Shown: positions 37,363-46,746, counted from the first letter of the stretch. The stretch is DNA of 64,000 nucleotides from Chryseobacterium vaccae (GCF_009602705.1 NZ_VSWH01000001.1:2666001-2730000), one strand, 5' to 3'. Made by a program: numbers and translations. The notes: generated from the letters alone by a model not told the origin.

Positions 37363-37372
37363 TATGACTTTT
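37363..37372 (-). other. 5' arm of the IS-split terminator of the VGIN operon
   Basis: TATGACTTTT (plus reading) is the exact complement of AAAAGTCATA at 36134-36143. It lies 26 bp after the stop codon of the last VGIN gene, the normal place for that operon's terminator. Confidence 0.7.
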
Positions 37373-37398
37373 AATGTAGATCGAAATCTTATTTTATA

Positions 37399-38067
37399 TT
37401 AAAATCCTGAAGGCTTATTAATCGTTTGAGCTGAACCATCTGTTCCTCCCAGATCAGCATTTACATCGCTGATATTTTGTTTTGTGATTAATCTCTTATA
37501 AGCCATTAAATAAAGATCTACTGTAAAATTATCATAGGTTCTGGATGGAGGATTGGTATTGGTAGCAATAATCCTGCTATCAGTAAATTTTGCTTTGATA
37601 TGCCATGTCCCATTGCTTTTGAAAGCGGTTACATCCGGAGAACCCTGTTTATTATCATTAATTCCGTTGTCTCCGTAATCCAGCATTACATTCGTAGAAT
37701 TGTCATTCAGTTTAAATGAATAATTGTGAAGAACAACTAAGAAGTTATTGGCATCAATTTTAGTATCGTAATCTGTGATCCCGTTTCCGGAAACTCCTGT
37801 AAGGGTAAGCTTGATGTAATTAAACAATCCGCTGCTTTCCAGGGTTGGGTCATACAATTGAAGTCCGTTTTCTGAAGTTGCTAAGAAGCTTCCTCCTGTC
37901 ATGGTAGGTTCTCCCGGGTTTCTCAGATACAAAGCATTTGTGTAACTTTTTCCGTTCACATCAAGAGTCTCTGTGGGCTTATCCGTTTTGATTCCTACCT
38001 TACCTGTCTGGGCATTCAAAAATAAACCCAAAGCCATTATTATAGTGATATAAATTTTCTTTCTCAT
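37399..38067 (-). CDS. Secreted VGIN-type protein, third paralogue
   Basis: 222 residues, unnamed family. Signal peptide about 1-20, then GKVGIKTDKPTETLDVNG. The central segment DTKIDANNFLVVLHNYSFKL and the strand ATFKSNGTWHIKAKF-like region (residues about 100-165) match the other two paralogues. There is no T9SS tail, lipobox or membrane segment after the signal. It starts 6 bp after its neighbour's stop, in a three-gene operon. Probably a structural surface or appendage subunit (inference). Confidence 0.78.
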   Translation of the reverse strand: MRKKIYITIIMALGLFLNAQTGKVGIKTDKPTETLDVNGKSYTNALYLRNPGEPTMTGGSFLATSENGLQLYDPTLESSGLFNYIKLTLTGVSGNGITDYDTKIDANNFLVVLHNYSFKLNDNSTNVMLDYGDNGINDNKQGSPDVTAFKSNGTWHIKAKFTDSRIIATNTNPPSRTYDNFTVDLYLMAYKRLITKQNISDVNADLGGTDGSAQTINKPSGF

Positions 38068-38073
38068 ATTTTT

Positions 38074-38721
38074 TTATTGAAGCCCCAGAGGGGTATTAGC
38101 AGAAACTCCTGAATAGATTGGCGAGGCAGAAGCCGAAACAGAACCATTGAATGTTCCCCAATCCTTGACTAATGATTTTTCGAAAACATTCAGTGTAAAT
38201 GTCCATGTTCCGTTTTGTGAAGAAACAGTACCTGCTCCCTTGAAGCTTAAATTCACGGCATGGTAGTTTTTACCATTTTTTGAAAGTTTAGTAACTTCAG
38301 TAGAATAAGCTCCGTACGATTTAGGACTGGTACTTGTATTGGCAGCTGATACCGCATCAGTAAAAACAGCTCCTGTAATAGCAAGAACGTATTTATCCGC
38401 GTCTAATCCTGTATTCAGGCTAACTACTTCGTCCTGCTTCACATTTTTTAAAATAACAGTATACATATTTACAGGGGCCACATTACGAAGGGAAATATCG
38501 AGCATTTTCACTTTTCCGACAGGAGAACTGTCCTTGGAACGGGTAAGAAGCAGATAATTTCCTCTTGCCGGAGCATTTTCCGTATCTATTAAATAGGACT
38601 CAACCAAAGTTTCTCCTTCTACATCCAGCGTTCCTTTTGGGTTAGCAGTATTGATTCCAATTTGGGCTTTTATTCCTAATGAAGCAAAAGCCATACATAA
38701 TAACAGGGTAATTTTTTTCAT
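38074..38721 (-). CDS. Secreted VGIN-type protein, second paralogue
   Basis: 215 residues. Signal peptide 1-19, QIGINTANPKGTLDVEG next, then a core with LNTGLDADKYVLAITGAVF and a C-terminal QNGTWTFTLNVFEKSLVKDW. The last element corresponds to EWTLNLLVFDRSYAKD in the first paralogue. No sorting tail. Gaps to its neighbours are 10 bp upstream and 6 bp downstream, so all three are one transcription unit. Function unknown. Confidence 0.78.
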   Translation of the reverse strand: MKKITLLLCMAFASLGIKAQIGINTANPKGTLDVEGETLVESYLIDTENAPARGNYLLLTRSKDSSPVGKVKMLDISLRNVAPVNMYTVILKNVKQDEVVSLNTGLDADKYVLAITGAVFTDAVSAANTSTSPKSYGAYSTEVTKLSKNGKNYHAVNLSFKGAGTVSSQNGTWTFTLNVFEKSLVKDWGTFNGSVSASASPIYSGVSANTPLGLQ

Positions 38722-38731
38722 GATTGTATTT

Positions 38732-39346
38732 TTATTGAATTAACGGAGCTGCTGCAGCCCCTGTAGAAGAAGCTTTAAGGTCCTGTGTAGAACTTACATC
38801 TTTTGCATAGGATCTGTCAAAAACTAATAAATTAAGCGTCCATTCACCGGTAGGTAATGATGAAACCGGAGAGAATCCCTGGTAGTCTGCCTTAAGTTTC
38901 CATGTTCCACCTAAGGGATAAGCATAGATTTGGGGAACAGGTGTTACCCAATCTGTAGAAGATCTCACCGGCTGAGTAAAACCAAAAGAAGAGATAACTA
39001 CAAAAAACTTTTGAGCATTAATCTTTGTATCAAACTGGTTTACCCAATCTTTATCGGAAGGATCACAAGTAATTTTAAACTGAATAAGATTGATGGGTGC
39101 AGGTGAATTAGGTACAAAGGAGTCGTTGTAAGCTGTAATTTTATTTTCCGGTGCGGGAGATTTAATAATAAAAGTATAATTCTCATTGGCACCTAGTTTT
39201 TCCATAGGCTTTTTGAAAACCATTCCAGATGTTTTCATTGTCCCGTTTACAGTCAGTTCTTTTTCAGGTGTGGTAGTATTTATGCCAACCTGAGCGTTCA
39301 TAAGCACAGCACTTGCCACAAGCGCCATCGAAATAATTTTCGTCAT
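38732..39346 (-). CDS. Secreted VGIN-type protein, first paralogue
   Basis: 204 residues. Signal peptide 1-18, then QVGINTTTPEKELTVNG. The core FDTKINAQKFFVVISSFGF and the tail GEWTLNLLVFDRSYAKDV define the shared fold with the two following genes. First gene of the operon; a GC hairpin lies in its leader (39426-39443). No catalytic motif. I do not recognise a named domain. Confidence 0.78.
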   Translation of the reverse strand: MTKIISMALVASAVLMNAQVGINTTTPEKELTVNGTMKTSGMVFKKPMEKLGANENYTFIIKSPAPENKITAYNDSFVPNSPAPINLIQFKITCDPSDKDWVNQFDTKINAQKFFVVISSFGFTQPVRSSTDWVTPVPQIYAYPLGGTWKLKADYQGFSPVSSLPTGEWTLNLLVFDRSYAKDVSSTQDLKASSTGAAAAPLIQ

Positions 39347-39425
39347 TAGAAATGTGTGTTTATTGGTTACTTAACTTTTCAATTTTATATGATAGAACTC
39401 TGAATTAATTTATAGGCATAACAAA

Positions 39426-39443
39426 CCCCGTACTCCTGCGGGG
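39426..39443 (-). promoter_or_regulatory. GC hairpin in the leader of the VGIN operon
   Basis: CCCCG and CGGGG pair across an 8-nt loop, followed on the minus strand by TTTGTTATG. It lies about 80 nt before the first VGIN start and could be a weak attenuator or the end of an upstream transcript. Confidence 0.35.
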
Positions 39444-39504
39444 CATAGTATTCAATGGAGATCATATAAAATTTATGGATTAGTCAGGCAGTAACTTACA
39501 AGAA

Positions 39505-39762
39505 GTGTGCCACATGAATAATAATCAAAAAATAATTAATTATTATGAACAAAACAAGCAGTTTAATTTAAAAACATTGAATACAAAACTAAAAACAGCA
39601 CAAATAATTATAATATCAACAACAACAAAAAGAATGTCTTTACAGATTGATAATGAATCAGGTGTAATATTGGAAAGAGCTCAATTCAATGAACAAATAT
39701 TGAGGGAATTAAAATCAGACAGATCGTATCAAATGGAAAACTATGCTTTTTATAAATCATGA
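39505..39762 (+). CDS. Possible small hypothetical protein
   Basis: An 85-codon frame on the plus strand, diverging from the VGIN operon. An internal ATG at 39514 (MNNNQKIINYYEQ) is an alternative start. It is Asn/Lys/Ile-rich, as expected of translated AT-rich DNA, though the last 40 residues (LQIDNESGVILERAQF, ELKSDRSYQ) look more protein-like. No family recognised. Confidence 0.3.
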   Translation: MCHMNNNQKIINYYEQNKQFNLKTLNTKLKTAQIIIISTTTKRMSLQIDNESGVILERAQFNEQILRELKSDRSYQMENYAFYKS

Positions 39763-40067
39763 AAACAAAAAGTATAATAGCAGGATAGGTTCAAAACTTG
39801 TGAGGTAATAGATTTCCCGCAAGGATACACAAAGAATATTTATACAATGTGTAAATAAGGTAAACAAAGGCGTAAACTTGGTAAAGTAATACAAAGAAAA
39901 CCCTTGTATTTCAAAAATAAGCGAAGCGGCTTTGTTTATCTTAAAAACGTCTGAAATTATTTATCCTTGTTTAACTCAGCGATTAATAAAAAACTTCCTA
40001 TAAGTTTTTAAGCAAAGCCTTTTATTTTACTATTAAGATTCTAATTATAAAGAAAAGGGAATAAAAA
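39763..40067. other. Gene-free AT-rich region before nusG terminator
   Basis: No plausible gene. The text contains phrases such as gatttcccgcaaggatacac and aagcgaagcggctttgttta that read like degenerate intergenic repeats rather than coding or promoter sequence. It probably marks the edge of the cargo inserted between nusG and rplK. Confidence 0.35.
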
Positions 40068-40092
40068 AAAGACCGCTTATTCAGCGGTCTTT
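40068..40092 (-). terminator. nusG terminator
   Basis: AAAGACCGCT and AGCGGTCTTT form a perfect 10-bp stem with a 5-nt loop; on the minus strand eight or more T follow. It ends the secE-nusG message 22 bp after nusG. Confidence 0.92.
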
Positions 40093-40114
40093 CTATATTT
40101 TATAGTAAGTTGTA

Positions 40115-40657
40115 TTATACTTTTTCAACTTGCATGTAGCTCAGTTCCATTGGAGTTTTTCTACCGAAGATTAATACAGAAACTTCAATTTTCTTTTTAT
40201 CTTCAAGAATTTTCTCAACTGTACCGTTGAATCCGTTGAAAGGTCCGTCAATTACTTTAACATTCTCTCCTACTACATATGGAATCTCAACATCGCTTGC
40301 AAATTCTGAAAGTTCATCCATTCTTCCAAGCATTCTGTTCACTTCAGATTTTCTCATCGGAACAGGATCTCCTCCTTTTGTTAAACTTAAGAAAGAAATT
40401 ACACCAGGAATATTTTTGATAACGTGAGGAATTTCTCCCATCAGATCAGCTTCGATCATCAGGTACCCAGGATAGTAAGGTCTTTCTTTAGGAACTTTTT
40501 TACCGTTTCTAATCTGAATTACCTTTTCCATAGGAATAACCACTTGAGTAACGTACTGCTCAAACCCTAAACGTTTGATCTCCGTCTCAATATAGTTTTT
40601 CACTTTATTTTCCTGTCCGCTGATTGCTTTCAGCACATACCATTTCAATTCGCTCAT
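40115..40657 (-). CDS. nusG: Transcription termination/antitermination factor NusG
   Basis: 180 residues, standard length. The NGN domain (MSELKWYVLKAISGQENKVK; PYYPGYLMIEADL) contacts RNA polymerase, and the C-terminal KOW domain (VKVIDGPFNGFNGTVEKI) binds Rho or ribosomal S10. It follows secE by 20 bp and is ended by its own terminator, so it is not co-transcribed with rplK here. Confidence 0.98.
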   Translation of the reverse strand: MSELKWYVLKAISGQENKVKNYIETEIKRLGFEQYVTQVVIPMEKVIQIRNGKKVPKERPYYPGYLMIEADLMGEIPHVIKNIPGVISFLSLTKGGDPVPMRKSEVNRMLGRMDELSEFASDVEIPYVVGENVKVIDGPFNGFNGTVEKILEDKKKIEVSVLIFGRKTPMELSYMQVEKV

Positions 40658-40677
40658 TATGGGAAAATACTTTTGTT

Positions 40678-40884
40678 TTAGTTGAACACGTTAATTAGCA
40701 TTCCAATTATGTTGCTGATTGCTTTAGAAAACAATTCATCAACTCCAAAGGTAAATAATGCCAAAATCACTGTCGCTATAGTCACTACAATTGTAGAAGA
40801 CTGAAGATCAGACCACTTTGGCCATTCAACTTTATGTCTGAATTCGTTATAAGAACCTTTTAAAAAATCGACAAATGAACTCAT
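40678..40884 (-). CDS. secE: Preprotein translocase subunit SecE
   Basis: 68 residues from the ATG at 40884 (MSSFVDFLKGSYNEF). A start at 40911 would extend the frame into the tRNA-Trp gene and is rejected. The amphipathic helix with EFRHKVEWPKWSDLQSS is the SecE signature, followed by one transmembrane helix (IVVTIATVILALFTFGV). It clamps SecY in the inner membrane. It lies 16 bp after tRNA-Trp. Confidence 0.97.
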   Translation of the reverse strand: MSSFVDFLKGSYNEFRHKVEWPKWSDLQSSTIVVTIATVILALFTFGVDELFSKAISNIIGMLINVFN

Positions 40885-40900
40885 ACGATATTTATATTTG

Positions 40901-40971
40901 CACGGGCACAAGGATTCGAACCCTGATCAACGGTTTTGGAGACCGGTATCCTACCATTGGACGATGCCCGT
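40901..40971 (-). tRNA. tRNA-Trp (CCA)
   Basis: Acceptor arms ACGGGCA/TGCCCGT pair perfectly; the anticodon loop CTCCAAA gives CCA; the T arm contains GGTTCGAATCC; the discriminator is G. The 3' CCA is not fully encoded. Between tuf and secE, its conserved position in many bacteria. Confidence 0.97.
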
Positions 40972-40982
40972 AGATTTAAAAA

Positions 40983-41011
40983 GCTTCCGTAAAGAAGTTC
41001 CTTACGGAAGC
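40983..41011 (-). terminator. tuf terminator
   Basis: GCTTCCGTAA (40983-40992) and TTACGGAAGC (41002-41011) pair perfectly with a 9-nt loop; on the minus strand TTTTT follows. It lies between tuf and tRNA-Trp, reducing read-through into trpT-secE-nusG. Confidence 0.85.
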
Positions 41012-41029
41012 CTTTTATATTTTAAGATA

Positions 41030-42235
41030 TTAATCTAAGATTTCAGTAACCTGACCTGAACCAACTGTTCTACCTCCTTCTCTGATCGCGAATCTAAGAC
41101 CCTCGTTAAGAGCGATTGGTTGTAACAATTCTACAGTGATCTCTAAGTTATCACCAGGCATTACCATTTCTACACCTTCTGGTAAGAAGATCTCACCTGT
41201 AACGTCAGTAGTTCTTACGTAGAACTGAGGACGGTATTTGTTGTGGAATGGAGTGTGACGTCCACCTTCTTCTTTAGAAAGGATATAAACAGATGCTTTG
41301 AATTTTTTGTGTGGCTTAACAGAATCTTTCTTAGCGATAACCATACCTCTCTTGATGTCAGTTTTTTCAATACCTCTCAACAATAGACCTACGTTATCAC
41401 CAGCTTCACCTCTGTCTAGGATTTTTCTGAACATCTCAACTCCTGTAATTGTAGAAGTTAATTTTTCATCACCCATACCTACGATATCAACTGGATCACC
41501 AGTGTTGATAATACCTGCTTCAATTCTACCAGTTGCTACAGTACCTCTACCTGTAATAGAGAATACGTCTTCAATTGGCATCAAGAAAGGCTTCTCAGTA
41601 TCTCTTACTGGCTCGTCAATCCACTCATCAACTGCATCCATTAATGCTTCAACAGTTTTGAACCACTTATCTTCTGAGTCACCGTTAGTAGCTGCAGTAA
41701 GTGCTCCAAGAGCTGAACCTTGAATTACTGGAGAGTTATCTCCATCAAAGTCATAAGTAGCTAATAGATCTCTAAGTTCCATTTCAACAAGCTCTAACAA
41801 TTCTGGATCATCCACCATGTCAACTTTGTTCATGAAAACAACGATCTTAGGTACGTTTACCTGACGGCAAAGTAGGATATGTTCTCTAGTTTGAGGCATT
41901 GGACCATCAGTTGCAGCACATACTACGATAGCTCCATCCATCTGAGCAGCACCAGTTACCATGTTCTTAACATAATCGGCGTGACCTGGACAGTCAACGT
42001 GAGCATAGTGTCTTTTTTCAGTTTCGTATTCAATGTGAGCAGTATTGATAGTAATACCTCTTTCTTTTTCTTCTGGAGCAGAGTCAATTGCAGAGAAGTC
42101 TTTTTTCTCAGCAAGACCTTTGCTAGCTAATACAGCAGAAATAGCAGCTGTAAGAGTAGTTTTACCATGGTCAACGTGACCAATAGTACCAATGTTCAAG
42201 TGTGGTTTGTTACGATTAAACGTTTCCTTTGCCAT
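41030..42235 (-). CDS. tuf: Elongation factor Tu
   Basis: 401 residues. GTP-binding motifs are GHVDHGKTT (P-loop), DCPGHADYV (G3, about residues 81-89) and NKVD (G4); the effector region RGITINTAH is intact. It delivers aminoacyl-tRNA to the ribosome. The C-terminal domain ends [10 protein letters not shown]. It sits upstream of tRNA-Trp as usual, but its ancestral tRNA neighbours are now 8 kb away. Confidence 0.99.
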   Translation of the reverse strand: MAKETFNRNKPHLNIGTIGHVDHGKTTLTAAISAVLASKGLAEKKDFSAIDSAPEEKERGITINTAHIEYETEKRHYAHVDCPGHADYVKNMVTGAAQMDGAIVVCAATDGPMPQTREHILLCRQVNVPKIVVFMNKVDMVDDPELLELVEMELRDLLATYDFDGDNSPVIQGSALGALTAATNGDSEDKWFKTVEALMDAVDEWIDEPVRDTEKPFLMPIEDVFSITGRGTVATGRIEAGIINTGDPVDIVGMGDEKLTSTITGVEMFRKILDRGEAGDNVGLLLRGIEKTDIKRGMVIAKKDSVKPHKKFKASVYILSKEEGGRHTPFHNKYRPQFYVRTTDVTGEIFLPEGVEMVMPGDNLEITVELLQPIALNEGLRFAIREGGRTVGSGQVTEILD

Positions 42236-42278
42236 GATTTAAAATTATTTATTTATTGTTTTTCAAATTTTCGGTGTG

Positions 42279-42286
42279 CAAATATA
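42279..42286 (-). promoter_or_regulatory. tuf promoter -7 box
   Basis: TATATTTG on the minus strand matches TAnnTTTG, about 44 bp before the start codon. The -33 element is only TTTT-like. Confidence 0.6.
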
Positions 42287-42448
42287 ATGAATTTTTAAAT
42301 ACGAAAACCTTTTTAATGAAAAAAGTTTCAATATTCAGATCCAATGAAGCACAAACCTTTTATTTCAATGTATTGAGACTGCAAATTTACATAAATTTCC
42401 CGATTGAAAAAAACTTTGCGAAAACTTTGAGGAAGCTTTTATGAAAAA

Positions 42449-42473
42449 GCCTGAAATACAGAATATTTCAGGC
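42449..42473 (-). terminator. Terminator of the metal-efflux operon
   Basis: GCCTGAAATA and TATTTCAGGC form a perfect 10-bp stem with a 5-nt loop, then TTTTTC on the minus strand, about 28 bp after czcA. Confidence 0.9.
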
Positions 42474-42501
42474 ACAATAATATAATATAAATGAAAGAAT
42501 A

Positions 42502-45500
42502 CTAGATCTGCTGGGACTTTTTGGTCCTGTTGAAGATCCAGAAAATGATCGGGAAAATGAGTAAGGTAAGAACAGTGGCTGTAATAAGCCCTCCAATGAT
42601 CACAATAGCCAGTGGTTTTTGTGACTCTGATCCGATACCGGTAGATAAAGCAGCAGGCATCAATCCTATGGAGGCCATCAATGCGGTCATAATTACAGGT
42701 CTGGTTCTGGATTTTACACCGCTTAAAATAGCATCATCTATCATAAGTCCGTTTTTCACATTCTGATGGAATTCCGTAATCAGGATTACCCCGTTCTGTA
42801 TACAGATTCCTAAAAGGGCAATCATTCCTACCCCCGCAGAAATTCCAAAGTTGATTCCTGTAACATGGAGCGCAATAATTCCACCGATAAGGGCAAAAGG
42901 CACATTAGCCAGTACCAGAAGAGAGTCTTTCATATTCCCGAACAGGATAAATAATAAAAAGAAAATCATCAGTATACTCACCGGAACCACCTGGGTAAGT
43001 CTGTGGGAAGCCCGCTGCTGGTTTTCAAACTGCCCTGTCCATCCGATAGAATAGCCGTCCGGTAGTTCAATATGGGCTACTTTTTTCTGAGCATCGGCAA
43101 TCGTACTTCCCAAATCACGGTCGCGGATTGAGAATTTAACACCAATATATCTTTTGATGTCATCTCTGTAGATAAATGCAGCCCCATTATCTTTTACAAT
43201 ACGGCTGATTTCTTTTAAAGGAATCTTAGCTCCATCCTGTGTAGGCACCATCAATGCAGCAATATCATTCTCATCTTTCCTATATTCCTGAGAATAGCGG
43301 AGACGAATAGGAAATTTTCGTTCGCCATCAAACATTTCTGAAGCTGTTTTTCCTCCGAAAGCCATTTCCAGCACGGCCTGTGCATCTGCCGGCATCACTC
43401 CGTAAGCAGCCATTTTATCTCTGTCCAGAATCACACTTACTTCCGGCTGGCCTATATTTTTAATGATTCCCGGATCTTTTACCCCTTCTACATTTTTGAT
43501 CTGTGCCAGCACTTCTTCTGCCAGCTTATCCAGGGTTTCCAGATTATCTCCATAGATTTTGATTCCGTTTTCCGCTTTAAATCCGGCTACTGCTTCAGCA
43601 ACATTGTCAGAGATCGGCTGTGAATAATTGAATGTAATTCCCTGATAATTTCTGAGTTTTTTATCGATCTCATCAATCAGTTCTTCATAGGTGATCTTGC
43701 GTTTCCATTCTTCTTTAGGTTTAAGATTTACGGCAAACTGTACAAATCCGAATCCATTAGGGTCTGTTCCGTCGTTGCTTCGGCCTGTCTGCGCCAGAAC
43801 ATCTGTTACTTCCGGTACACTCATAATATCTTTCTTGAGAAGATCTGCTGTTTTCAGTGATTCTTTTAATGATGAACTCATCGGCATTTCCGCTGTGATC
43901 CATAATGAACCTTCGTTAAGCTGCGGCAGGAATTCAGTTCCTAAAAACTTTCCGGAGAACAATGTTACTGCCAGAAATGCAATAGCCACAATAAGGCTCA
44001 TCCTTTTATGTTTAAAAGTATAGTTGAAGCCTTTTAAAACAATTCTGTCCCAGAAATTAACAAACGGATTGTTCTTTTCTTTTACATTCTTATTTAATAA
44101 AATATGGGAAAGAACCGGAACCAGGGTTAGCGTGAATATCAATGCTCCCATCAGTGCAAAACCCAGGGTAAAGGCTAAAGGTGAGAACATCTTTCCTTCT
44201 ACTTTCTGAAATGAGAAAATAGGAATCAGGGAGGTAATGATGATCAGTTTTGAGAAGAAAATGGCTTTTCCCAAACCTGTTCCTGTCTGCTTGATCCAGC
44301 CTCCTTTGGCCAGTTTGTTGAACTTTTCAGTTCCGTATTTATGTGCTTTATGATCGAGCATTACGAAGAGCCCTTCCACCATGACGACGGCTCCGTCTAT
44401 AATAATCCCGAAGTCTACAGCTCCCAGAGAAAGAAGGTTTGCGCTCATTCCCGCCAGTTTTAAACACAGGAAAGCAAACAGCAGGGACAAAGGAATGATG
44501 ATGGAAACAATCAGAGTTGTTCTCCAGTCTGCCATAAAGATCAAAACAATTACCGTTACCAGTACAATCCCTTCAATCAGATTGTGCATTACAGTGTGTG
44601 TGGTAAAATCCATCAGGTTATCTCTGTCGTAGAAAGTAACCATTTTCACATCTTTTGGAAGGATTTTTTCGTTGAGTTCTTTAATTTTCGCTTTTACTCC
44701 TACCAGAACCTCTCTTGGATTTTCTCCTTTTCTCATCACCACGATTCCTTCCACGGTATCATCATGATGATTCAGGGCTGCCTGCCCTACTCTCGGCATA
44801 GAGCTTTCATGAACATCTGCAACATTCTTTACCAGCACAGGATTTCCACTGTCGTTATGTATGGTAATATTCCCAATATCAGAGATGGATTTCACAAGTC
44901 CTATGCCTCTTACCACATAAGCCTGCCCGTTCTTTTCAATAACATCTCCTCCTACGTTCAGGTTACTCTTGGTAACGGCATCATATACCTGGAGTGGCGT
45001 AAGATTGTATTTATCCAGTGCCCGTGGATCTATACTTAATTCAAAAACTTTGTCCTGGCCTCCAAATACATTGATATCTGCTACTCCGGGAACTCCTCTT
45101 AAGGCTCGATCGATAACCCAGTTCTGAAGGGTAAGCAGTTCTCTGGAGTCTTTGGTTTTACTTTCAAGGGTATATCTGAAAATTTCACCGGTTGGCCCGT
45201 AGGGTGGCTGTACTTCAGGATCTACCTCATCAGGAAGGCTAATGGTTCTTAATTGGTTATTGACCTGATTTCTGGCAAAAGTATCATCCACCCCGTCGTC
45301 AAAAAGAATTTTCACGATAGAAAGACCAAACATGGTAGTACTTCTTACGTTTGTTTTCTTTTGAACCGGGCTCATGGCCAATTCGATGGGGGTGGTAACG
45401 AAACGTTCGACTTCTTCGGCACTCCGCCCATTCCATTGGGTTATAATGACAATCTGGGTATTGGTAACATCAGGAAAAGCTTCAATGGGCATATTTTTGA

Positions 45501-45600
45501 AGCTGATAAAGCCTGATATTGCTAAAATAGCAACCCAGATAAAAGTAAAAGCTTTATTCTTTAAGGAAAAAGCAATTATATTTTTAATAAATTTATTCAT
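42502..45600 (-). CDS. CzcA-type heavy-metal efflux RND transporter
   Basis: 1032 residues, inner-membrane proton-driven pump of the heavy-metal efflux RND class, about 12 transmembrane helices with two large periplasmic loops. The proton-relay helix reads DFGIIIDGAVVMVE (near residue 398), the form typical of zinc/cobalt/cadmium/nickel pumps (HME1-type) rather than the copper/silver CusA form. Further landmarks are TQWNGRSAEEVERFVTTP and GWTGQFENQQRA. It is last in the order response regulator, kinase, outer-membrane channel, adaptor, pump, all on the minus strand. Exact metal is inferred. Confidence 0.93.
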   Translation of the reverse strand: MNKFIKNIIAFSLKNKAFTFIWVAILAISGFISFKNMPIEAFPDVTNTQIVIITQWNGRSAEEVERFVTTPIELAMSPVQKKTNVRSTTMFGLSIVKILFDDGVDDTFARNQVNNQLRTISLPDEVDPEVQPPYGPTGEIFRYTLESKTKDSRELLTLQNWVIDRALRGVPGVADINVFGGQDKVFELSIDPRALDKYNLTPLQVYDAVTKSNLNVGGDVIEKNGQAYVVRGIGLVKSISDIGNITIHNDSGNPVLVKNVADVHESSMPRVGQAALNHHDDTVEGIVVMRKGENPREVLVGVKAKIKELNEKILPKDVKMVTFYDRDNLMDFTTHTVMHNLIEGIVLVTVIVLIFMADWRTTLIVSIIIPLSLLFAFLCLKLAGMSANLLSLGAVDFGIIIDGAVVMVEGLFVMLDHKAHKYGTEKFNKLAKGGWIKQTGTGLGKAIFFSKLIIITSLIPIFSFQKVEGKMFSPLAFTLGFALMGALIFTLTLVPVLSHILLNKNVKEKNNPFVNFWDRIVLKGFNYTFKHKRMSLIVAIAFLAVTLFSGKFLGTEFLPQLNEGSLWITAEMPMSSSLKESLKTADLLKKDIMSVPEVTDVLAQTGRSNDGTDPNGFGFVQFAVNLKPKEEWKRKITYEELIDEIDKKLRNYQGITFNYSQPISDNVAEAVAGFKAENGIKIYGDNLETLDKLAEEVLAQIKNVEGVKDPGIIKNIGQPEVSVILDRDKMAAYGVMPADAQAVLEMAFGGKTASEMFDGERKFPIRLRYSQEYRKDENDIAALMVPTQDGAKIPLKEISRIVKDNGAAFIYRDDIKRYIGVKFSIRDRDLGSTIADAQKKVAHIELPDGYSIGWTGQFENQQRASHRLTQVVPVSILMIFFLLFILFGNMKDSLLVLANVPFALIGGIIALHVTGINFGISAGVGMIALLGICIQNGVILITEFHQNVKNGLMIDDAILSGVKSRTRPVIMTALMASIGLMPAALSTGIGSESQKPLAIVIIGGLITATVLTLLIFPIIFWIFNRTKKSQQI

Positions 45601-45661
45601 GATTGATTACATTGATGACCTAAAAAAGCCGTTGAAAGAATTTTAAAACAAAGTTTAAAAA

Positions 45662-46744
45662 TTAGCTGTTCAGGGAACGGTAAATCAGTAACTGGTTGTT
45701 GGTGATCACTTCTTCTCCTTCAGACAGGCCTCCTCCCACATAGGTAACTTCTCCTACCTGCTTCATTACTTTTATTTCTTTCACTTTAATGTCGGTTCTG
45801 GATTTAAAAACCACTACAAAGCTTCTGTTGTCATCGAAGATCACTGCTTTTGAGGGTACGGTAAGCGCTGTGCTGCTCTCAGAGCTGGAAACCTTTATCG
45901 TTGCTTTGCTTTCCGGGATCAGGAGGCCATTAGCATTATCCAAAACAACTCTTGCCTGCATGGCATTGGTTTCGGGATCAATGATCTTAAATATTTTATC
46001 AATTTTTCCGTCAAAAATTTTATCCGGGTAAGATAAAGTGGAAACCTGAGCTTTCATTCCAAGGCTGATCTTGTCTATATCAGATTCGTTTACGTTCATG
46101 ATGGCCCATACATTGGTGGTATTGGCTACATCGAAGATATTTTCGCTTCTGTCACTTCTCAGCTGCATATCTTTATTGATATTTTTCTGAACAATGTATC
46201 CACTGATTGGCGCTACAACACTGTAAATATTTCCTTTTTTTACATTGTATACCGTACTTACCGCGGTAGCCCTCTGCAGTTGGTCCTGTGCTTTCTGCAG
46301 AACACTTTTGGCTTCCAGAACTTCTCTTTCTGTGGTCAGCTTTCCTTCAAACATTTCTTTAGCTACCCTAAGATTGTTCTGGGCAACCACCAGATCAGTT
46401 TTAGCATCACTTACGTCTTTCTGTACTTCTGCGAGTTCTGTACTTCTGATGGTGGCCAGAACCTGCCCTTTTTTCACATAATCGCCCAATTCTGCATTTA
46501 CGCTTAAAACGTTTCCTCCTACTAAAGGGTAAACATCAATATAACTGTTTTTATCAGCAGAAATTTTTCCGTAGAAATTATATTCATCTTCTATATATTT
46601 TTTTTCAACTTTGGCGAGAGAGATGGAGCTCAGCATGGTATTGCTCAGTTCAAACCCTTTTTTGGCCTGCGGCCTCACTTCTTCTTTTTTTCCGCAGGAT
46701 AGTAAAGTCAGAGCGATCAGTACAGGGATAATATATTTTTTCAT
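45662..46744 (-). CDS. Efflux RND periplasmic adaptor lipoprotein (CzcB-like)
   Basis: 360 residues. A lipoprotein signal peptide with lipobox LLSC at about residue 17 anchors it. The barrel-sandwich half-motif GGNVLSVNAELGDYVKKGQ, a coiled-coil hairpin (about 105-170) and the second half-motif with SVVAPISGYIVQ are the standard membrane-fusion-protein features. It links the CzcA pump to the TolC-type channel. 61 bp before the pump gene and 2 bp after the channel gene. No N-terminal His-rich metal-binding domain is seen. Confidence 0.92.
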   Translation of the reverse strand: MKKYIIPVLIALTLLSCGKKEEVRPQAKKGFELSNTMLSSISLAKVEKKYIEDEYNFYGKISADKNSYIDVYPLVGGNVLSVNAELGDYVKKGQVLATIRSTELAEVQKDVSDAKTDLVVAQNNLRVAKEMFEGKLTTEREVLEAKSVLQKAQDQLQRATAVSTVYNVKKGNIYSVVAPISGYIVQKNINKDMQLRSDRSENIFDVANTTNVWAIMNVNESDIDKISLGMKAQVSTLSYPDKIFDGKIDKIFKIIDPETNAMQARVVLDNANGLLIPESKATIKVSSSESSTALTVPSKAVIFDDNRSFVVVFKSRTDIKVKEIKVMKQVGEVTYVGGGLSEGEEVITNNQLLIYRSLNS

Positions 46745-46746
46745 GA

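Noticed and set aside
40885..40911. A longer start for secE
   Set aside because: It would extend into the tRNA-Trp gene; MSSFVDFLK is the usual SecE beginning.
42256..42444. A 62-codon plus-strand frame between tuf and czcA
   Set aside because: Its sequence overlaps the tuf promoter and has the composition of random AT-rich DNA.
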